DNA of 37,500 nucleotides from NCBI GenBank assembly GCA_019918135.1, contig WBZZ01006438.1, forward strand, positions 35,001 through 72,500, written 5' to 3'. Position 1 is the first letter of the stretch. Every line of letters begins with the position of its first letter. The notes under the pieces are model-generated. The model ran no database searches, was not told the origin of the DNA, and saw only the letters and a list, made by a program, of their open reading frames with translations. This document shows, one piece after another, positions 10,101 to 19,708 of this stretch. The stretch comes from Paulinella micropora (Eukaryota > Cercozoa > Imbricatea > Euglyphida > Paulinellidae). Both the position numbers and the translations under genes were made by a program.

Positions 10101-12260
10101 AGAGGAAAAAAGGGTGATGGACAAGAAGGGGAAGAAGGGGAAGGAGAGAACTCAGAAGAAGACGACAGTTCAGAAGAGGAAGATTACGAACTGATTGTCA
10201 TGGAGGCAGATGAGGAACAAGAAGAGGGCATCACAGCCCAAAAGGAGATGAGGAAACGGAAGGGGAGGATAGTGAAACAGAGGAGCAAAAAGAGAACGAC
10301 ACTGAAAAACCCGAAAGAGTCCGTGAGGGGGGGGGGGGGGGGTTAGAATGTCGAGCAGCTCCCCGACTCGCTACTCGCTCGGTGGCATTCCCCCATCCAA
10401 CCTCTCACCACCCACTCTCACAAGTGACCAACACCTCAATCCCTCATCAACAACCCCTCCCGACCGACCCCCTCCACAGCACGAGAGTCTCGTGCAAAAA
10501 ACGTCCTCGCAATCCTGCAAGAAAGAGAAACCGACGAAACCGAAACCGACACCTCAATCTCTCCCTCAAACCAAAGAGACACACAAACACAAGATCCCAC
10601 AAACCATCACACCCACCAAACAAACACCCAATCCCAAACGAAACACAATCCAATGTGTAGGGAAGAACTCTAAGGGGGGGGGCAGTGTGGTGTGAAATAT
10701 GGTGATGATGGGAGCGTAGGTAAGGCAGGCAGTATGGGCAAGAGGTTAAAGTATGCCAGACTATGTGGTTATCACTACAAGCAGGACCCACAGTTCCCAC
10801 AGATAGATCTGGAACAACACCCATCATGCCGCCCACCACCCACCAACGAGTACCCAAGTGAGGAAGTGATTAAGAGAATGATGAGAGAGGGAGAGAGCAA
10901 GGGGGCGAGCGCACAGCAATTTTCGCAAAAAAATTCGGAAATACCCGGGCAAAAGGGTAAAGTAATTCCCGCTCATAAACCCAAGTCAGTCAACAAGCCG
11001 GAAAACCCGCAGGAAGGAAAATTAATGGCTGACTGTGCTGATATGGTAGATATTCAAGCGCGGGCCGGGCAGGTTAAGGCTGAGATCGAGGCTGCGAGTG
11101 TAGTGTTTGTGCGGCAGGGGATAAGAGCGGAAGGCAAGGCGTGGCATCGCAACCATCAAAAGGTCCGTCCCCAGTAGATAGAGTAGACGAGGAAGGAGAG
11201 GAGGCACAAGCAGCACCCACTTCACAGCACAACTTGCCAAACTCCACTCAACAACAAACCACAACTAAGGAGGGGAGCAGTAAAAAGAGGGGGCACAATG
11301 GCAAAGTAATTAGCTTAGAGGACATAAAGAAGCGAGCTAAGTCATTACAGATGTGCATCATGGGTGATGTAGTGAAAGTGAAGAGAGAGAATGAAGTGAG
11401 GGAAGCTGAGACAGACAACCTACTGACAGACATGTTTTGGGCGATCAATGACGTGTTCTTGTCGCATGCTGCGGGTACAACACCCATGGCAAGGGAGTCA
11501 GTGAGAGAAGCACGCTTAAAAGCTGCATCAGAAGAGTCGATGAAGAAAGAAAGAGCGATTTGGGATTGTCAGATGAGACACAGTGAAGGACACCCGAAAC
11601 CCCATAAGACGGAATCGCAGCGTTTGCTGTTTGTGATGTCAAATGGATTGAAAGACCTAACTGTGAAAGATGGGTTATGTTACGAGCCGAACGGCAAGTA
11701 TAGTGAGTTCTACAAGGAAATGCTATCGGTAAATGGATTATGGTATTATAGACCTAGCATGCAACCACAAAAACGCTTTTGCAGAGCAATTAGTGGAGTC
11801 TATGCCTCACTTACCCCAGATTCACAACGAGGTAGTGGAAGAGGGATCTTTGAGTACGTATTTACGCAGATTACACTCAGAAGACGCACACTTGTTCTTT
11901 ACACCAAAGACAGCATCTAGGAAGAAAGCAGCATTTGATGCGAAGAGAAGAGAAATAGACGGAGCGTCAGAAAAAGACAAAGATGAGGACCCCGGAAATA
12001 CAGAGGACTCTAGGTGTTCTGAAGAGATCAGGATAGAGAGAGCTCTTCCAATTCCATACAGGGATTATAGAAAAGCGAGGGAGCAGTACGACTGGATGTA
12101 CGAGGAGCGATACAACGAAGAGAGAGCGGAGAACGAGGCGAAGGAAAAAGAGGAAAGAGAGCAGAGAGAGAAAGAGAAAGAGAAAGAAAAGGAGAAGACG
12201 AAAGTTATCGAACACAACCTGATGGTAGCAGACGGAAAAGGAAAAAGCAAGAAAGAAAGG
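10089..12260 (+). pseudogene. copia B gag-pol linker region
   Basis: Hydrophilic broken coding sequence lies between the zinc knuckle and the protease: an acidic run (10100-10320), a G-homopolymer at about 10327-10342, a Pro/Thr-rich stretch (10350-10660), then fragments at 10692-11177, 11141-11920 and 11733-12260. The last two contain MCIMGDVVKVKRENEVREAE and a long Glu/Lys run before the protease. No enzyme signature is visible. It corresponds in position to the shorter linker of element A. Confidence 0.55.
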
Positions 12261-12711
12261 ATGATAGTGCAGGACAGTGGATCATCAGTGACGAGACATA
12301 GCTTGCACAACGGCTATCTTAAGCAACCTCTCTGACATTGCCCCAGTTAGTCTGATCACTGGAAACGGAGAAAGTGTAATAAGCCAGAAGCGAGAAGCGA
12401 GATTAACTCGTGTAGATGGGACTGGAAAATCCGTGATGGTAAAGAAAGAGATGTTGTACGACCCTAGAGTGCCTGTGAACATAGTTTCAACCGGCAGTAT
12501 GGATCACTTTTACCACATATCTGTTATTCACCAGAACGGTCAGTTGCTTATTCTCAAGCACCCCATAAGAGTGAAAGAGAGTGACGTGATTGTCAGCGGG
12601 AGAATGACGCCGGGAATGCTGTACCGGTGGGGTACGGAATATGACGAACCTCTAGACATAAACAAAAGATTTGAGCCCAAGATCAAAGTAAAGAAGGCGA
12701 AGGCGGTGTAA
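12261..12711 (+). pseudogene. copia B aspartic protease domain (frameshifted)
   Basis: The catalytic region is MIVQDSGSS at about 12261-12290, followed by a stop or frame change near 12333. The rest of the domain continues in another frame at 12433-12711, with VNIVSTGSMDH and HQNGQLLILKHP aligning to element A. It encodes the retroviral-type protease that would process the polyprotein, but it is split in this copy. Confidence 0.75.
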
Positions 12712-12849
12712 ATGGGGAGGGAGCCCCCAAGGTAAGAGAGAGTAAGAAAGCAGAAGCAAAAGTTTGTGAGAATAGAGAGAGTAAGAGATTTCTGTTATAC
12801 TGTATGTACCCTGAGAAGAGTGCAAACAAGAAGCCTGTAGACATTTACG

Positions 12850-13739
12850 TCATGCATCAAAGCAGCGGGCATAAGGCTATAAAGAAGACCTATGCATTTA
12901 GGCAAGGCATTGGGCCGTAAAGTTGTCGACAATGAAGATTTAGTTAGATATTGTGAAGCTTGTATGAATCAGTTGGGTAAGGCTAAAGAGTTGCCCAGAT
13001 TTAAGAAGAATAGGATTAGGAGAGCTAGTTATGCGAGTAAGATTTTGCACGTAGATACAGCCGGACCGTGGGCAGTAATATCCATCAACGGCAAGTACTA
13101 CAAGTTTTGCGTTACAGACGATTTTTCAGGTTATTATATCTTAGACTTTTACTTGAGACACAAGGACGAGTTCGTAGACTCTGAGTGTCTTAAGCAGGCA
13201 GTAGCGTGGTTTGAACGACAGACCGGTAGGAAGGTCAAACTTATCACCTTTGACAACGAATTCGTTGCCCCCATGGAAGTAATCGAATGGTGGAAACCAC
13301 TACAATTTATTTGGAAATTTTCAGCACCGGGAGATAAGGACGGTAATCCGATAGCTAAAAAAGTTAACGACATAACTGCAGGGCCAGCTAGGGCTATGCG
13401 ATACAAAGCTAACCTTCCAATTAAGTTTTGGGCAGAGATGGAACACACCGCTACCACACTACATACACAACCTATTGCCAGCTACAACCGGACCACGTCA
13501 AGGGATCTCACCCTTTGAGCAGTGTTTGGGTTACAAACCGGCCATTTGGCAACTGAAACCAATAGGATGTATGGGAGTAATGTATGTCGGTAAGCAAGTT
13601 GGCAAAGGAAACTATAGGGGAAAACGTGTAATGCTGTTGGATACGATGTGTTCAAAGAGCTTTACAGAGTTTGGGATGGCCGAAAGGTCATATCGAACGT
13701 ACGTAACGCGCGATTCAACCCCATGTAGTTGGAAAGGAT
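12850..13739 (+). pseudogene. copia B integrase (catalytic Glu replaced by Lys)
   Basis: The HHCC zinc finger is intact at the motif level: H-Q-S-S-G-H near 12853, and C-E-A-C at about 12955-12966. The catalytic core has D in LHVDTAGPW and D in ITFDNEF. The third catalytic residue reads Lys (PIAKKVND) where element A reads Glu (PIAEKVND). The frame 12892-13518 is open through FWAEMEH. A frame break near 13470 separates the GCMGVMYVGK tail. The Glu-to-Lys change alone would abolish strand transfer in this family. Confidence 0.82.
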
Positions 13740-14673
13740 GCACACCCACCCAGAGGAGTCCAATGGGACGACGAATCTGAGGGGGAGAGTAGCAATGCAG
13801 AGCAGCTTGAGCAGACGGAGACAGAACCGGATTCCGGAACGTGAAGTTCAGGAGGAGTCAAAAGAGCATGAGGAAAAACATGGAGTTGAGGACGACACTG
13901 GTGCAGATTCCAGTCTTCCCATTGACTCAGACGAAAGCCAAGTTGTTGATCAGGACGACGGGGTAACACCCATCGAATCGCTTAGTGCGCAGGACCCTTC
14001 AGCTAGTCACCCAAGCGGGAGATATAGGGAAGGAGAAGCGCCAAACAAGCCTCACGTGGGAGCAGAGTGACAGGATCACGACAGCTAACATAGTGAGAGG
14101 CAAACGAGAAAGAAAGGAACGGACGATAGCAACGCAGGTCACACAACCAGTCACAACTAAGAAGGTAGTCAAGGAAGATGCCTCATTAGAAAATGTCAAG
14201 GTAGTTGTACAAGCTGTAGCTTTTGGCGAACTATGGGCAAAGGAAGAATATGGAGACAATTAGCAAGAAGCTAAACGAACCAGTAAAGTTTTGAAACCCT
14301 GCGAGAAAGGTGATAGACTCAAATTAAAGTTCGCAAACAGCCCAAGCCAAGTCACTTTGTAGCTTTTGATGACGGTCTGGTCGAAAAGATGTTAGACAGT
14401 GAAATCAAGAAATATAAAGTAGACCCAATCCATCCACCTGGTGAACTAGAAAACGCCGAGTCGTCCGAGGAAAGCATGCTAGGAGAGGATAGTAGTGAAG
14501 TTTTACTCTACCTCACACTGCGTGTGCCAAAAGCGATAATCGACGAAGGGCTAACAGCAAAGGAGTTGAAAGAAGGCATGGATAAAGAGATAGAAGCTCT
14601 TAGGTCTTTTAACACCTATACCTGGGTAAGCCCCAAAACAATTATTTCAGAAGAAGGTGAGTCTACCTTTTAA
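13729..14673 (+). pseudogene. copia B integrase tail and truncated RT start
   Basis: Broken fragments (13729-14070, 13985-14263, 14389-14673) correspond to the acidic/Ser-rich connector, a single copy of the SLTWEQSDRITTANI segment, and the first part of RT up to SFNTYTWVSP. The similarity to element A stops about there, before any catalytic RT motif. This marks the 3' truncation of element B. Confidence 0.72.
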
Positions 14674-15483
14674 GTCAAATCAAGTCATCCCAAGTCGACT
14701 TTTTCGAAATATATTAAAATCATGGAGGATCATTTAAAACAGCTAAAACCATATGGAAAACATTTAATTAAATGATATTTAACGTTTTTCCAATAAAAAC
14801 TTTAATAATTTAAAACTTCGCGCGTACTCACATGCGTGTGTGCGGGAGGGGGGGGGAGCAGGAGCGAGAAGTGAACACTAAGATGCTTCCACAATTTAAA
14901 GCAACCCTTGTTTAGTAAATTCAATAATTCCTATTTTAATACTAATATAAATTAAAATGAAATTTATTTAAACGCATTGATTTAATAACTTTATAAATTA
15001 CAAACGACCTTGCTTCGTGTGTAGCGGGGGGGGGAAGTTAAAGTGTGTCAGGTGGTGCAAATCGATTTGACAAATCCTTGACTGTTTAATACAATCATCG
15101 AGGCGTGGCCTGACACACTTGAACATCAATATTAATAATTTCCGCAATATATTTCTGAAACTGCAACAGCCGCACCTACCACCGACCGCCGTGGGGTGGG
15201 GGAGGGGGGGGAGGGAGGGGGGGAGGGGAGGGGAGGGAGGGGGGGGGAAGGGAGGGGAGGGAGGGGGGGGGGTGGAAGGGGAGGGGAGGGGAGGGGGGGG
15301 GAAGGAGCAGCGAGAAGGGAACACTAAGATGCTTCCACATTACGCGATTTAAAGCACTCATTGCTTCGTGAATTCAATAATTCCTATTCTATTAATAATA
15401 TAAATTGAAGTCACGGATCAAGGAATGATTGATAATTTTGTCTGTACGAGGAGCGTAGCTGACCTGCAGCTACATCCGCACAG
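14674..15483. other. Intergenic host DNA with duplicated segment and G-rich tracts
   Basis: No gene is seen. A segment of roughly 110-130 bp occurs twice (about 14845-14965 and 15290-15410). Both copies read through a G-run, GAACACTAAGATGCTTCC and ATTCAATAATTCCTATT. Between them lies a G/A tract (15190-15302) dominated by GGGGAGG runs. The open frames over the G tract are low-complexity artefacts. Confidence 0.6.
15190..15302 (+). repeat. G-rich low-complexity tract
   Basis: Over 100 bp made almost only of G runs separated by A. It has many G3-G9 blocks at short spacing and so could form G-quadruplexes on this strand. Homopolymer lengths here are the kind most prone to assembly error. Confidence 0.9.
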
Positions 15484-15718
15484 CTACCTGTATCTGTTCA
15501 TGATGGAGGCGCGCTCACGAGCTTGATCTAATTCAAGCATTGCTTGCATGTGGATATGATATGGAACATATCCTGAGTGCCCCAGTTGTACTTGGGCCCC
15601 CTGCGGTGGGTAGTACCCGGCTGGCGGAGGCGGTGGTTGACCATACGATCCATAAGTCGGCTGCTGCATGTGGTGCTGAGGGGGGCCACCGCCCGCTACT
15701 ACATGCTGCTGCATTTCT
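15484..15718 (-). CDS. Host exon, Pro/Gln/Gly-rich (partial gene)
   Basis: The minus strand is open for about 76 codons with a biased composition: GGGPPQHHMQQ, then QPPPPPAGYYPPQ, and a more ordinary end with LELDQARERASIMNRYR. A good acceptor (TTTTTGCAG) lies just before the first ATG on this strand. The end reads ACAG followed by GTAGCT, which could be a splice donor or a TAG stop. GC content is far above the surrounding DNA, typical of an exon. I do not recognise the protein. Low-complexity PQG-rich segments are common in RNA-binding and transcription-related proteins, but function cannot be inferred. Confidence 0.5.
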
Positions 15719-15977
15719 GCAAAAATAAGTGAGTGAGTGAGTGAGTGAGTGGGGGGGGGGGGGGGGGAGGGAGGGAGGGAGGGAAGAGTAGGGAAGTTGC
15801 GACTGTTGATAAGTCTGATTGAGATGCTGCTGATTCGGTCCTATATTATATACAATTACTCACCCTGAGGAATGCTTTCTTACAAACTAGAACAACAATT
15901 TACCGTTGTGCGGCTGCTAATAAATGTGTCTTTGCTTCTATGTGCATGTCTGTATGTAATCTGTACGTTTGTTACAG
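15719..15977. repeat. GTGAGT microsatellite and poly-G tract in non-coding spacer
   Basis: A run of GTGA repeats (about 15728-15752) passes directly into about 20 G residues and then GGGA repeats (to about 15784). The remainder, up to the acceptor-like GTTTGTTACAG at 15967-15977, looks like intron or promoter sequence. Confidence 0.7.
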
Positions 15978-16543
15978 CTTTAACCTCATCGAGCTCATCC
16001 CGCACTCCCTCTCGTTCTCCGAGCCCGCCCTCCCCGCCTCCCTCTGCTTCTCTCAGTTCATCGTCATCTCTTCCTCCCTCTGCTTCTCTCAGTTCATCGT
16101 CATCCTCCCTGCTTCTCTGACTTCATCTTCATCTCCGTCTCCAACTCCTACCTCGGCCATTTCGTCTTCGTCTCCGTCTCCATCTCCGTTTTCATCTTCA
16201 TCTCCGTTTCCATCTCCCACCTCGACCGTTTCGCCATCGGACAGCCCGACCGGGTAAGTAAGTAAGTCAATAAGTAAGTAAGTAAGTGAGTAAGTAAATA
16301 AGTTAAGTAAGAGAGTTAAGTAAGTAAGTAAGATGAGTGTATGTTAATATGTATGTGTGTATGTATTAATACATCTCCCAGTTCCTCCCCGTCTCCACCT
16401 GCTTCTCTGAGTTCATCTGAATCTGCATCTCCAACATCCACCTCGACCGTTTCGTCTTCGTCTCCGTCTCCATCTCTGGGTTCATCTTCATCTCCGTCTC
16501 CATCTCCCACCTCGACCGTTTCGCCATCGGACAGTCCGACCGG

Positions 16544-16591
<48 letters not shown>

Positions 16592-17271
16592 CTTTAAAGT
16601 AAGTAAGTTAAGTAAGTAAGTTCAGTATGTAAGTAAGATGAGTGTATGTTAATATGTATGTGTGTATGTATATTAATAGATCTCCCAGTTCCTCCCCGTC
16701 TCCACCTGCTTCTCTGAGTTCATCTGAATCTCCATCTCCAACATCCACCTCGACCGTTTCGTCTTCGTCTCCGTCTCCATCTCTGGTTCATCTTCATCAC
16801 CGTCTCCATCTCCCACCTCGACCGTTTCGCCATCGGACAGCCCGACCGGGTTAGTAAGTATGTAAGTAAGTAAGTAAGTAAGTAAGCAAGCAAGTAAGTT
16901 ACGTAAGTAAGTTAAGTAAGTAAGTAAGTATGTAAGATGAGTATATGTATATATGTATGTGTGTATGTATTAATAGATCTCCCAGTTCCTCCCTGTCTCC
17001 ACCTGCTTCTCTGAGTTCATCTTCATTTCCGTTTCCATCTCCCGCCTGGACGGTTTCACTATCGGCCAGTGGCTCATCCCCCACTCGCTCTAGATCTTCT
17101 CCTCCTCCGGATCCAGCCACTGTGACTGCAACCGCGTCTATCACTCCTCACTCTGTGAGTGCTTCAGCAATGGGGACGGCAACCGCGCCTATCACTCGTT
17201 TGAGTTCCACTAAAAATTTGCAATCTCCCAGCAGCATGCGCGGGCACCCTCTGCCCTCTCGTTTGCCTTAG
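15978..17271 (+). CDS. Host Ser/Pro-rich gene with tandemly duplicated exon-intron units
   Basis: Four exon-like blocks are seen (15978-16253, 16373-16543, 16680-16849, 16977-17271). They are Ser/Pro/Thr-rich, with units such as PSPTSTVSPSDSPTG. The first three end GG followed by GT(A/T)AGT, and the third and fourth are preceded by TATTAATAG. Joining at these sites keeps phase 2 and makes GGATCT (Gly-Ser) at each junction. The last block ends with a TAG at 17269-17271. Lesions: block 1 has a one-base break near 16100, block 3 lacks one G relative to block 2 and has donor GTTAGT, and the acceptor of block 2 reads TAC instead of TAG. It may be a linker/mucin-like or cell-surface protein. Function unknown. 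Confidence 0.5.
16254..16976 (+). repeat. Repeated introns starting with GTAAGT microsatellites
   Basis: The three introns (16254-16372, 16544-16679, 16850-16976) are copies of each other. Each begins with an expanded GTAAGTAAGT array that starts at the splice donor itself, followed by AGATGAGTGTATGTTAATATG-like text and TATTAATAG. They are part of the roughly 300-bp exon+intron unit duplicated in tandem. Confidence 0.75.
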
Positions 17272-17980
17272 CGGTGAGCATGACTGTGACCTTCCTTCAT
17301 GCACAGCTAGGCTAGCAGCACTCGATTGTATCCTTGTTTATATGGACTATGAGAATGAGATGTTTGCAAGGGGCTTGTTCACAACCGATTCAAATTCTTT
17401 CAACAAACAAACAAAAAACAAAAAAACGAAAAAACGAAAAAAAAAAAAAAAAAAAAAAAAAAAGAGAGAGAGAGCTTGCTAGGAAAGCATAAAGATGTCC
17501 CTGCTCACAATGTCCATCATGCTGCGAGTTCACACTGAAACGGTACAGAGGTCTCAACGTGTTGTGTATTAATACTGACCTGGTCGTGCCTCTCTCTGCC
17601 TGTTGGTTTGGGCTGCAGCCTGGTGTGCTGTTCCTATTTTCTTCATCTGGCTATTCAATAATAGAAGCATATGATCCAGTATTCATAAAGAGTTTGAGTA
17701 CTAGTTTGCAAGATTTGTCTACATGTACAGAGACATTAAAATGGTGTTCGGTGCAAGACGTCAGGAAGTATACAGGCGTGACACAGGCACTGCATATATA
17801 GAGAAAAACGCATTCAGCATGATGATATATATGTATGTATGTATGTAGATATGTATGATGTATGTATGTGTGTATGTGTGTATGTATGTAATGTAATGTA
17901 TGTAATGCATGTATGTATGTATGTATGTATGTATGTATGTATGTATGCGTGTATGTATGTACTAGTATGTACGCATGTTC
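17272..17980. other. Left host flank: A-rich tract and ATGT microsatellite
   Basis: After the host stop codon the DNA is noncoding. It contains an A-rich stretch (17401-17463, ending in a GA run) that may be a 3' UTR/poly-A-like tract, and a long ATGT/TATG microsatellite (about 17825-17965). An open frame at 17559-17801 has no recognisable content. The microsatellite continues on the far side of the viral element (36402-36520), as expected if the element inserted within it. Confidence 0.6.
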
Positions 17981-17986
17981 TAGTAT
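17981..17986. repeat. Left target-site duplication TAGTAT
   Basis: The six bases immediately outside the left TIR are repeated exactly outside the right TIR (36379-36384). A 6-bp duplication is the size known for Polintons/Mavericks and mavirus-type rve integrases. Confidence 0.88.
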
Positions 17987-18135
17987 AGAAGATGATTACA
18001 CTTTTCTAGGGTCATTTTTTAAGAAAAATGCCCACTAGAAAAAGTGTCTTCGAGCCCAAATCGCTATTTTTAAACAACAAAGAGAAATCAAGAGGAAATC
18101 AAGAAAGGACAAGAAAAGGAAGAGAAAAGGAATAA
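17987..18135 (+). repeat. Left terminal inverted repeat (149 bp)
   Basis: It is the reverse complement of 36229-36378, with one base missing in a T run (four T at 18002-18005 against five in the right copy). It starts AGAAGATGATTACAC and ends GGAATAA, after which the two ends diverge. It contains an imperfect palindrome (17999-18045) whose 12-bp arms are CACTTTTTCTAG and CTAGAAAAAGTG in the right copy. Confidence 0.95.
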
Positions 18136-18310
18136 GGAAAATTTTACCTCAGTCGTCATCGCCACCACCCTCCACCTTTCACGAAAACAGGTATGATATG
18201 AGAAAAATCTCTTCGCAAGAAGCGGGTTTTTTGTTTTTTGTTTTTTGGATAGAAACACACACTAGTTTATACTCCTATGTGCGAAAGGAGTTCAGTGGTT
18301 AGACCACTTT
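18136..18310. other. Left subterminal noncoding region
   Basis: No gene is seen. It contains three GTTTTTT repeats (18226-18246) and two small inverted repeats: ACTCCT with AGGAGT (about 18269-18290), and GTGGT with ACCAC followed by a T run (about 18297-18311). The second may help end transcription near the stop of the minus-strand gene. That is only a guess from the structure. Confidence 0.4.
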
Positions 18311-18547
18311 TTATATAGCATAATTGCTCCTTACTTGGAACATATCATTTCCATTTTCAACATTCATATCTTCGCCATTATCGTTATTATCTCTTATGTA
18401 TTTCATTAGAGAACGATTGAAAGACAATCCTTCTTTATCTATTCCATCAAAACTGCGGTCTTGTATTTCTATCTTAAACTCAGAACGATTTTCTTTTCTC
18501 CAAGCATAAAAAAGTCTGATTTCTTTTTCTTTTTTGAATAAAGTCAT
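18311..18547 (-). CDS. Hypothetical viral protein, 78 aa
   Basis: This small charged protein starts with MTLFKKEKEIRLFYAWRKE and ends in an Asp/Asn-rich stretch. No family is recognised. Its ATG overlaps the stop of the upstream broken coiled-coil gene (ATGA overlap at 18544-18547), suggesting that the two were translated as a coupled pair. It is the gene closest to the left terminus. The open frame is intact. Confidence 0.6.
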   Translation of the reverse strand: MTLFKKEKEIRLFYAWRKENRSEFKIEIQDRSFDGIDKEGLSFNRSLMKYIRDNNDNGEDMNVENGNDMFQVRSNYAI

Positions 18548-18809
18548 CTTTTTTGTCTGAACATTCTGTCGTTTTCAACCTTGATACTTTCCTTATCAAG
18601 TTTGTGAATTACTTGATTAATAGCACTTAATTTGACAAGGTGTGGTTGTTTTTTTCATTCAATAAATCAATTTCTTTGTCAAATTTATTTTTTCTTCACA
18701 AACTATTTTGCTTTTTCTTAGATTGGTTTTACTCTCTTTGTTTGCCTCAAAGATTTCTAACCAATCTTCTTTCGTTCTTTGTTCTTTCGTGGATCAGACT
18801 TTCAGACAT
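18544..18809 (-). pseudogene. Small coiled-coil protein with three frame breaks
   Basis: Read on the minus strand from the ATG at 18809, the sequence gives a Lys/Glu-rich helical protein of about 85-90 residues only if three one-base breaks are bridged: an extra base near 18770, and one base short in the T run 18688-18693 and again in the T run 18649-18655. The pieces DWLEIFEANKES, KFDKEIDLLNEK and LSAINQVIHKLDKES show heptad-like spacing. It ends with a TGA overlapping the next ATG. Function unknown. The protein is too broken to be open in any single frame, but the continuity of coding texture supports a real former gene. Confidence 0.5.
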
Positions 18810-18972
18810 TTTATTTTTTGCGGTAATGCGGTAAAAAGGTCCCTCCCCACCGCAGAGTGTTTGGCCAACTTTTTTTCTAGATTTTCATTTCGTTTGCCTA
18901 AAAAAACTTGCAACCCAAACCAAAATCACGTGGCAGTCTCATTCTCCCAAAAGCTCACAATCCAAGAAGTGG
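18810..18972. promoter_or_regulatory. Divergent intergenic region
   Basis: This is the gap between the minus-strand coiled-coil gene (start 18809) and the plus-strand Pro/Ala-rich gene (start 18973). It contains direct and inverted G/C blocks (GCGGTAATGCGGT, then CCCTCCCCACCGC), unusual in an otherwise AT-rich setting. As the only gap between two outward-facing genes it should hold both promoters. No specific box is recognised. Confidence 0.35.
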
Positions 18973-19689
18973 ATGTTTTCAAGGTCCAAGAAGGCGACCG
19001 ACGAGCTCTTTGCTCACTTGGAGGCAAACGGTTCTATGGACCAAATTACCGACATCATGCGAAGAGCTAAACTTGGCGAGCTCAAGGATGCCCCTGCCGT
19101 CCCCGCCCCTGCCCCAGACGATCCTGCTCCCGACGTCCCCATTCAACCTGAACCCGCCCCTACCCCAGCCGATCCTGCTCCCGAAGTCCCCGTTCAACCT
19201 GAACCCGCCCCTGCCCCCGACCCTGCCGACCCCGACCAGTCAGCCCCTGCCCCTGTCCCTGCCCCTGGCCAGCCAGCCCCCGCCCCAGCCCCTGCCCCTG
19301 CCCCTGACCAGCCAGCCCCAGCCGACCCCGTCATCCCAGGACCCTGGGTAAAGTACGAAAATATACCAACCGATACAAAGTATTTTGTAGTCCAACTCTC
19401 ACTCGGGTTCGTTATGGCGGATAAGAAAGCGAAGATGGCGAGAAAGAAAAGTGAAATGAAGAGTGAGCCAGGACACGTTTATTGTTGCGCCGAGGTTGAT
19501 AGTGGAATACTAAACCCTGTAAGCCAGCAATTTTTCATAGCGAGTGCGGGAGAAGGCGAGAACGAAGATGTCAGTATCTTTCCATCTCTCACCTCAATTC
19601 ACAAAAAGTACAGGAGTGAAATGAAAAAAATCAACTACATTCTTCCAATTTCAGGAAACTGGAAGATGCCATCTCCCCGCAAACTTTAA
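18973..19689 (+). CDS. Pro/Ala-rich repeat protein, 238 aa
   Basis: Three parts are visible. Residues 1-40 form a charged helical start (FSRSKKATDELFAHLEANG). Residues about 40-120 are a Pro/Ala/Asp repeat with units of the type PAPAPDDPAP and VPVQPEPAPAP. The C-terminal 115-residue folded-looking domain begins PWVKYENIPTDTKYFV and includes HVYCCAEVDSG. The repeat DNA is C-rich (GCCCCTGCCCC units), unlike the rest of the element, and could expand or contract. The family is not recognised. A stalk-like spacer between two domains is likely. The gene is intact and convergent with the integrase, 19 bp apart. Confidence 0.7.
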   Translation: MFSRSKKATDELFAHLEANGSMDQITDIMRRAKLGELKDAPAVPAPAPDDPAPDVPIQPEPAPTPADPAPEVPVQPEPAPAPDPADPDQSAPAPVPAPGQPAPAPAPAPAPDQPAPADPVIPGPWVKYENIPTDTKYFVVQLSLGFVMADKKAKMARKKSEMKSEPGHVYCCAEVDSGILNPVSQQFFIASAGEGENEDVSIFPSLTSIHKKYRSEMKKINYILPISGNWKMPSPRKL

Positions 19690-19708
19690 TCATTAAAATT
19701 ACAATTCT

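Larger units (their letters stand above)
8289..14673 (+). mobile_element. copia-type retrotransposon B, 3'-truncated and decayed
   Basis: This is a second Ty1/copia relative in the same orientation directly after element A. It has a gag start, zinc knuckle, protease, integrase and the first residues of RT homologous to element A but well diverged. It ends inside the RT at SFNTYTWVSP (about 14620-14673). No RT catalytic site, RNase H or 3' LTR follows, so the 3' third is deleted or lies elsewhere. Many stops and frame changes show that it is older or more damaged than element A. Confidence 0.85.

Noticed and set aside
845..14673. Reading elements A and B as one large retroelement
   Set aside because: Each has its own gag start, zinc knuckle, protease and integrase, and element A is closed by its own pair of LTRs.
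15119..15361. Open frames over the G-rich tract (Gly/Glu-rich on plus, Pro-rich on minus)
   Set aside because: Pure low-complexity translation of GGGGAGG repeats.
16254..16640. GTAAGT arrays looking like a CRISPR or telomeric repeat
   Set aside because: Simple 4-bp microsatellite without spacers, placed at splice donors. Not a CRISPR array or telomere.
17559..17801. 80-codon plus-strand open frame left of the viral element
   Set aside because: No recognisable domain and no convincing exon signals; kept only as part of the flank.
18280..18312. tRNA D-arm-like text (TTCAGTGGTTAGACC) near the left end of the viral element
   Set aside because: No matching anticodon arm, T-arm (GGTTC) or acceptor pairing follows; only a short A-box-like string and a small hairpin.
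18908..19351. Pro/Leu-rich frame overlapping the Pro/Ala-rich viral gene
   Set aside because: Alternative-frame shadow of the C-rich repeat; the frame at 18973-19689 has a folded-looking C-terminus and a proper stop.
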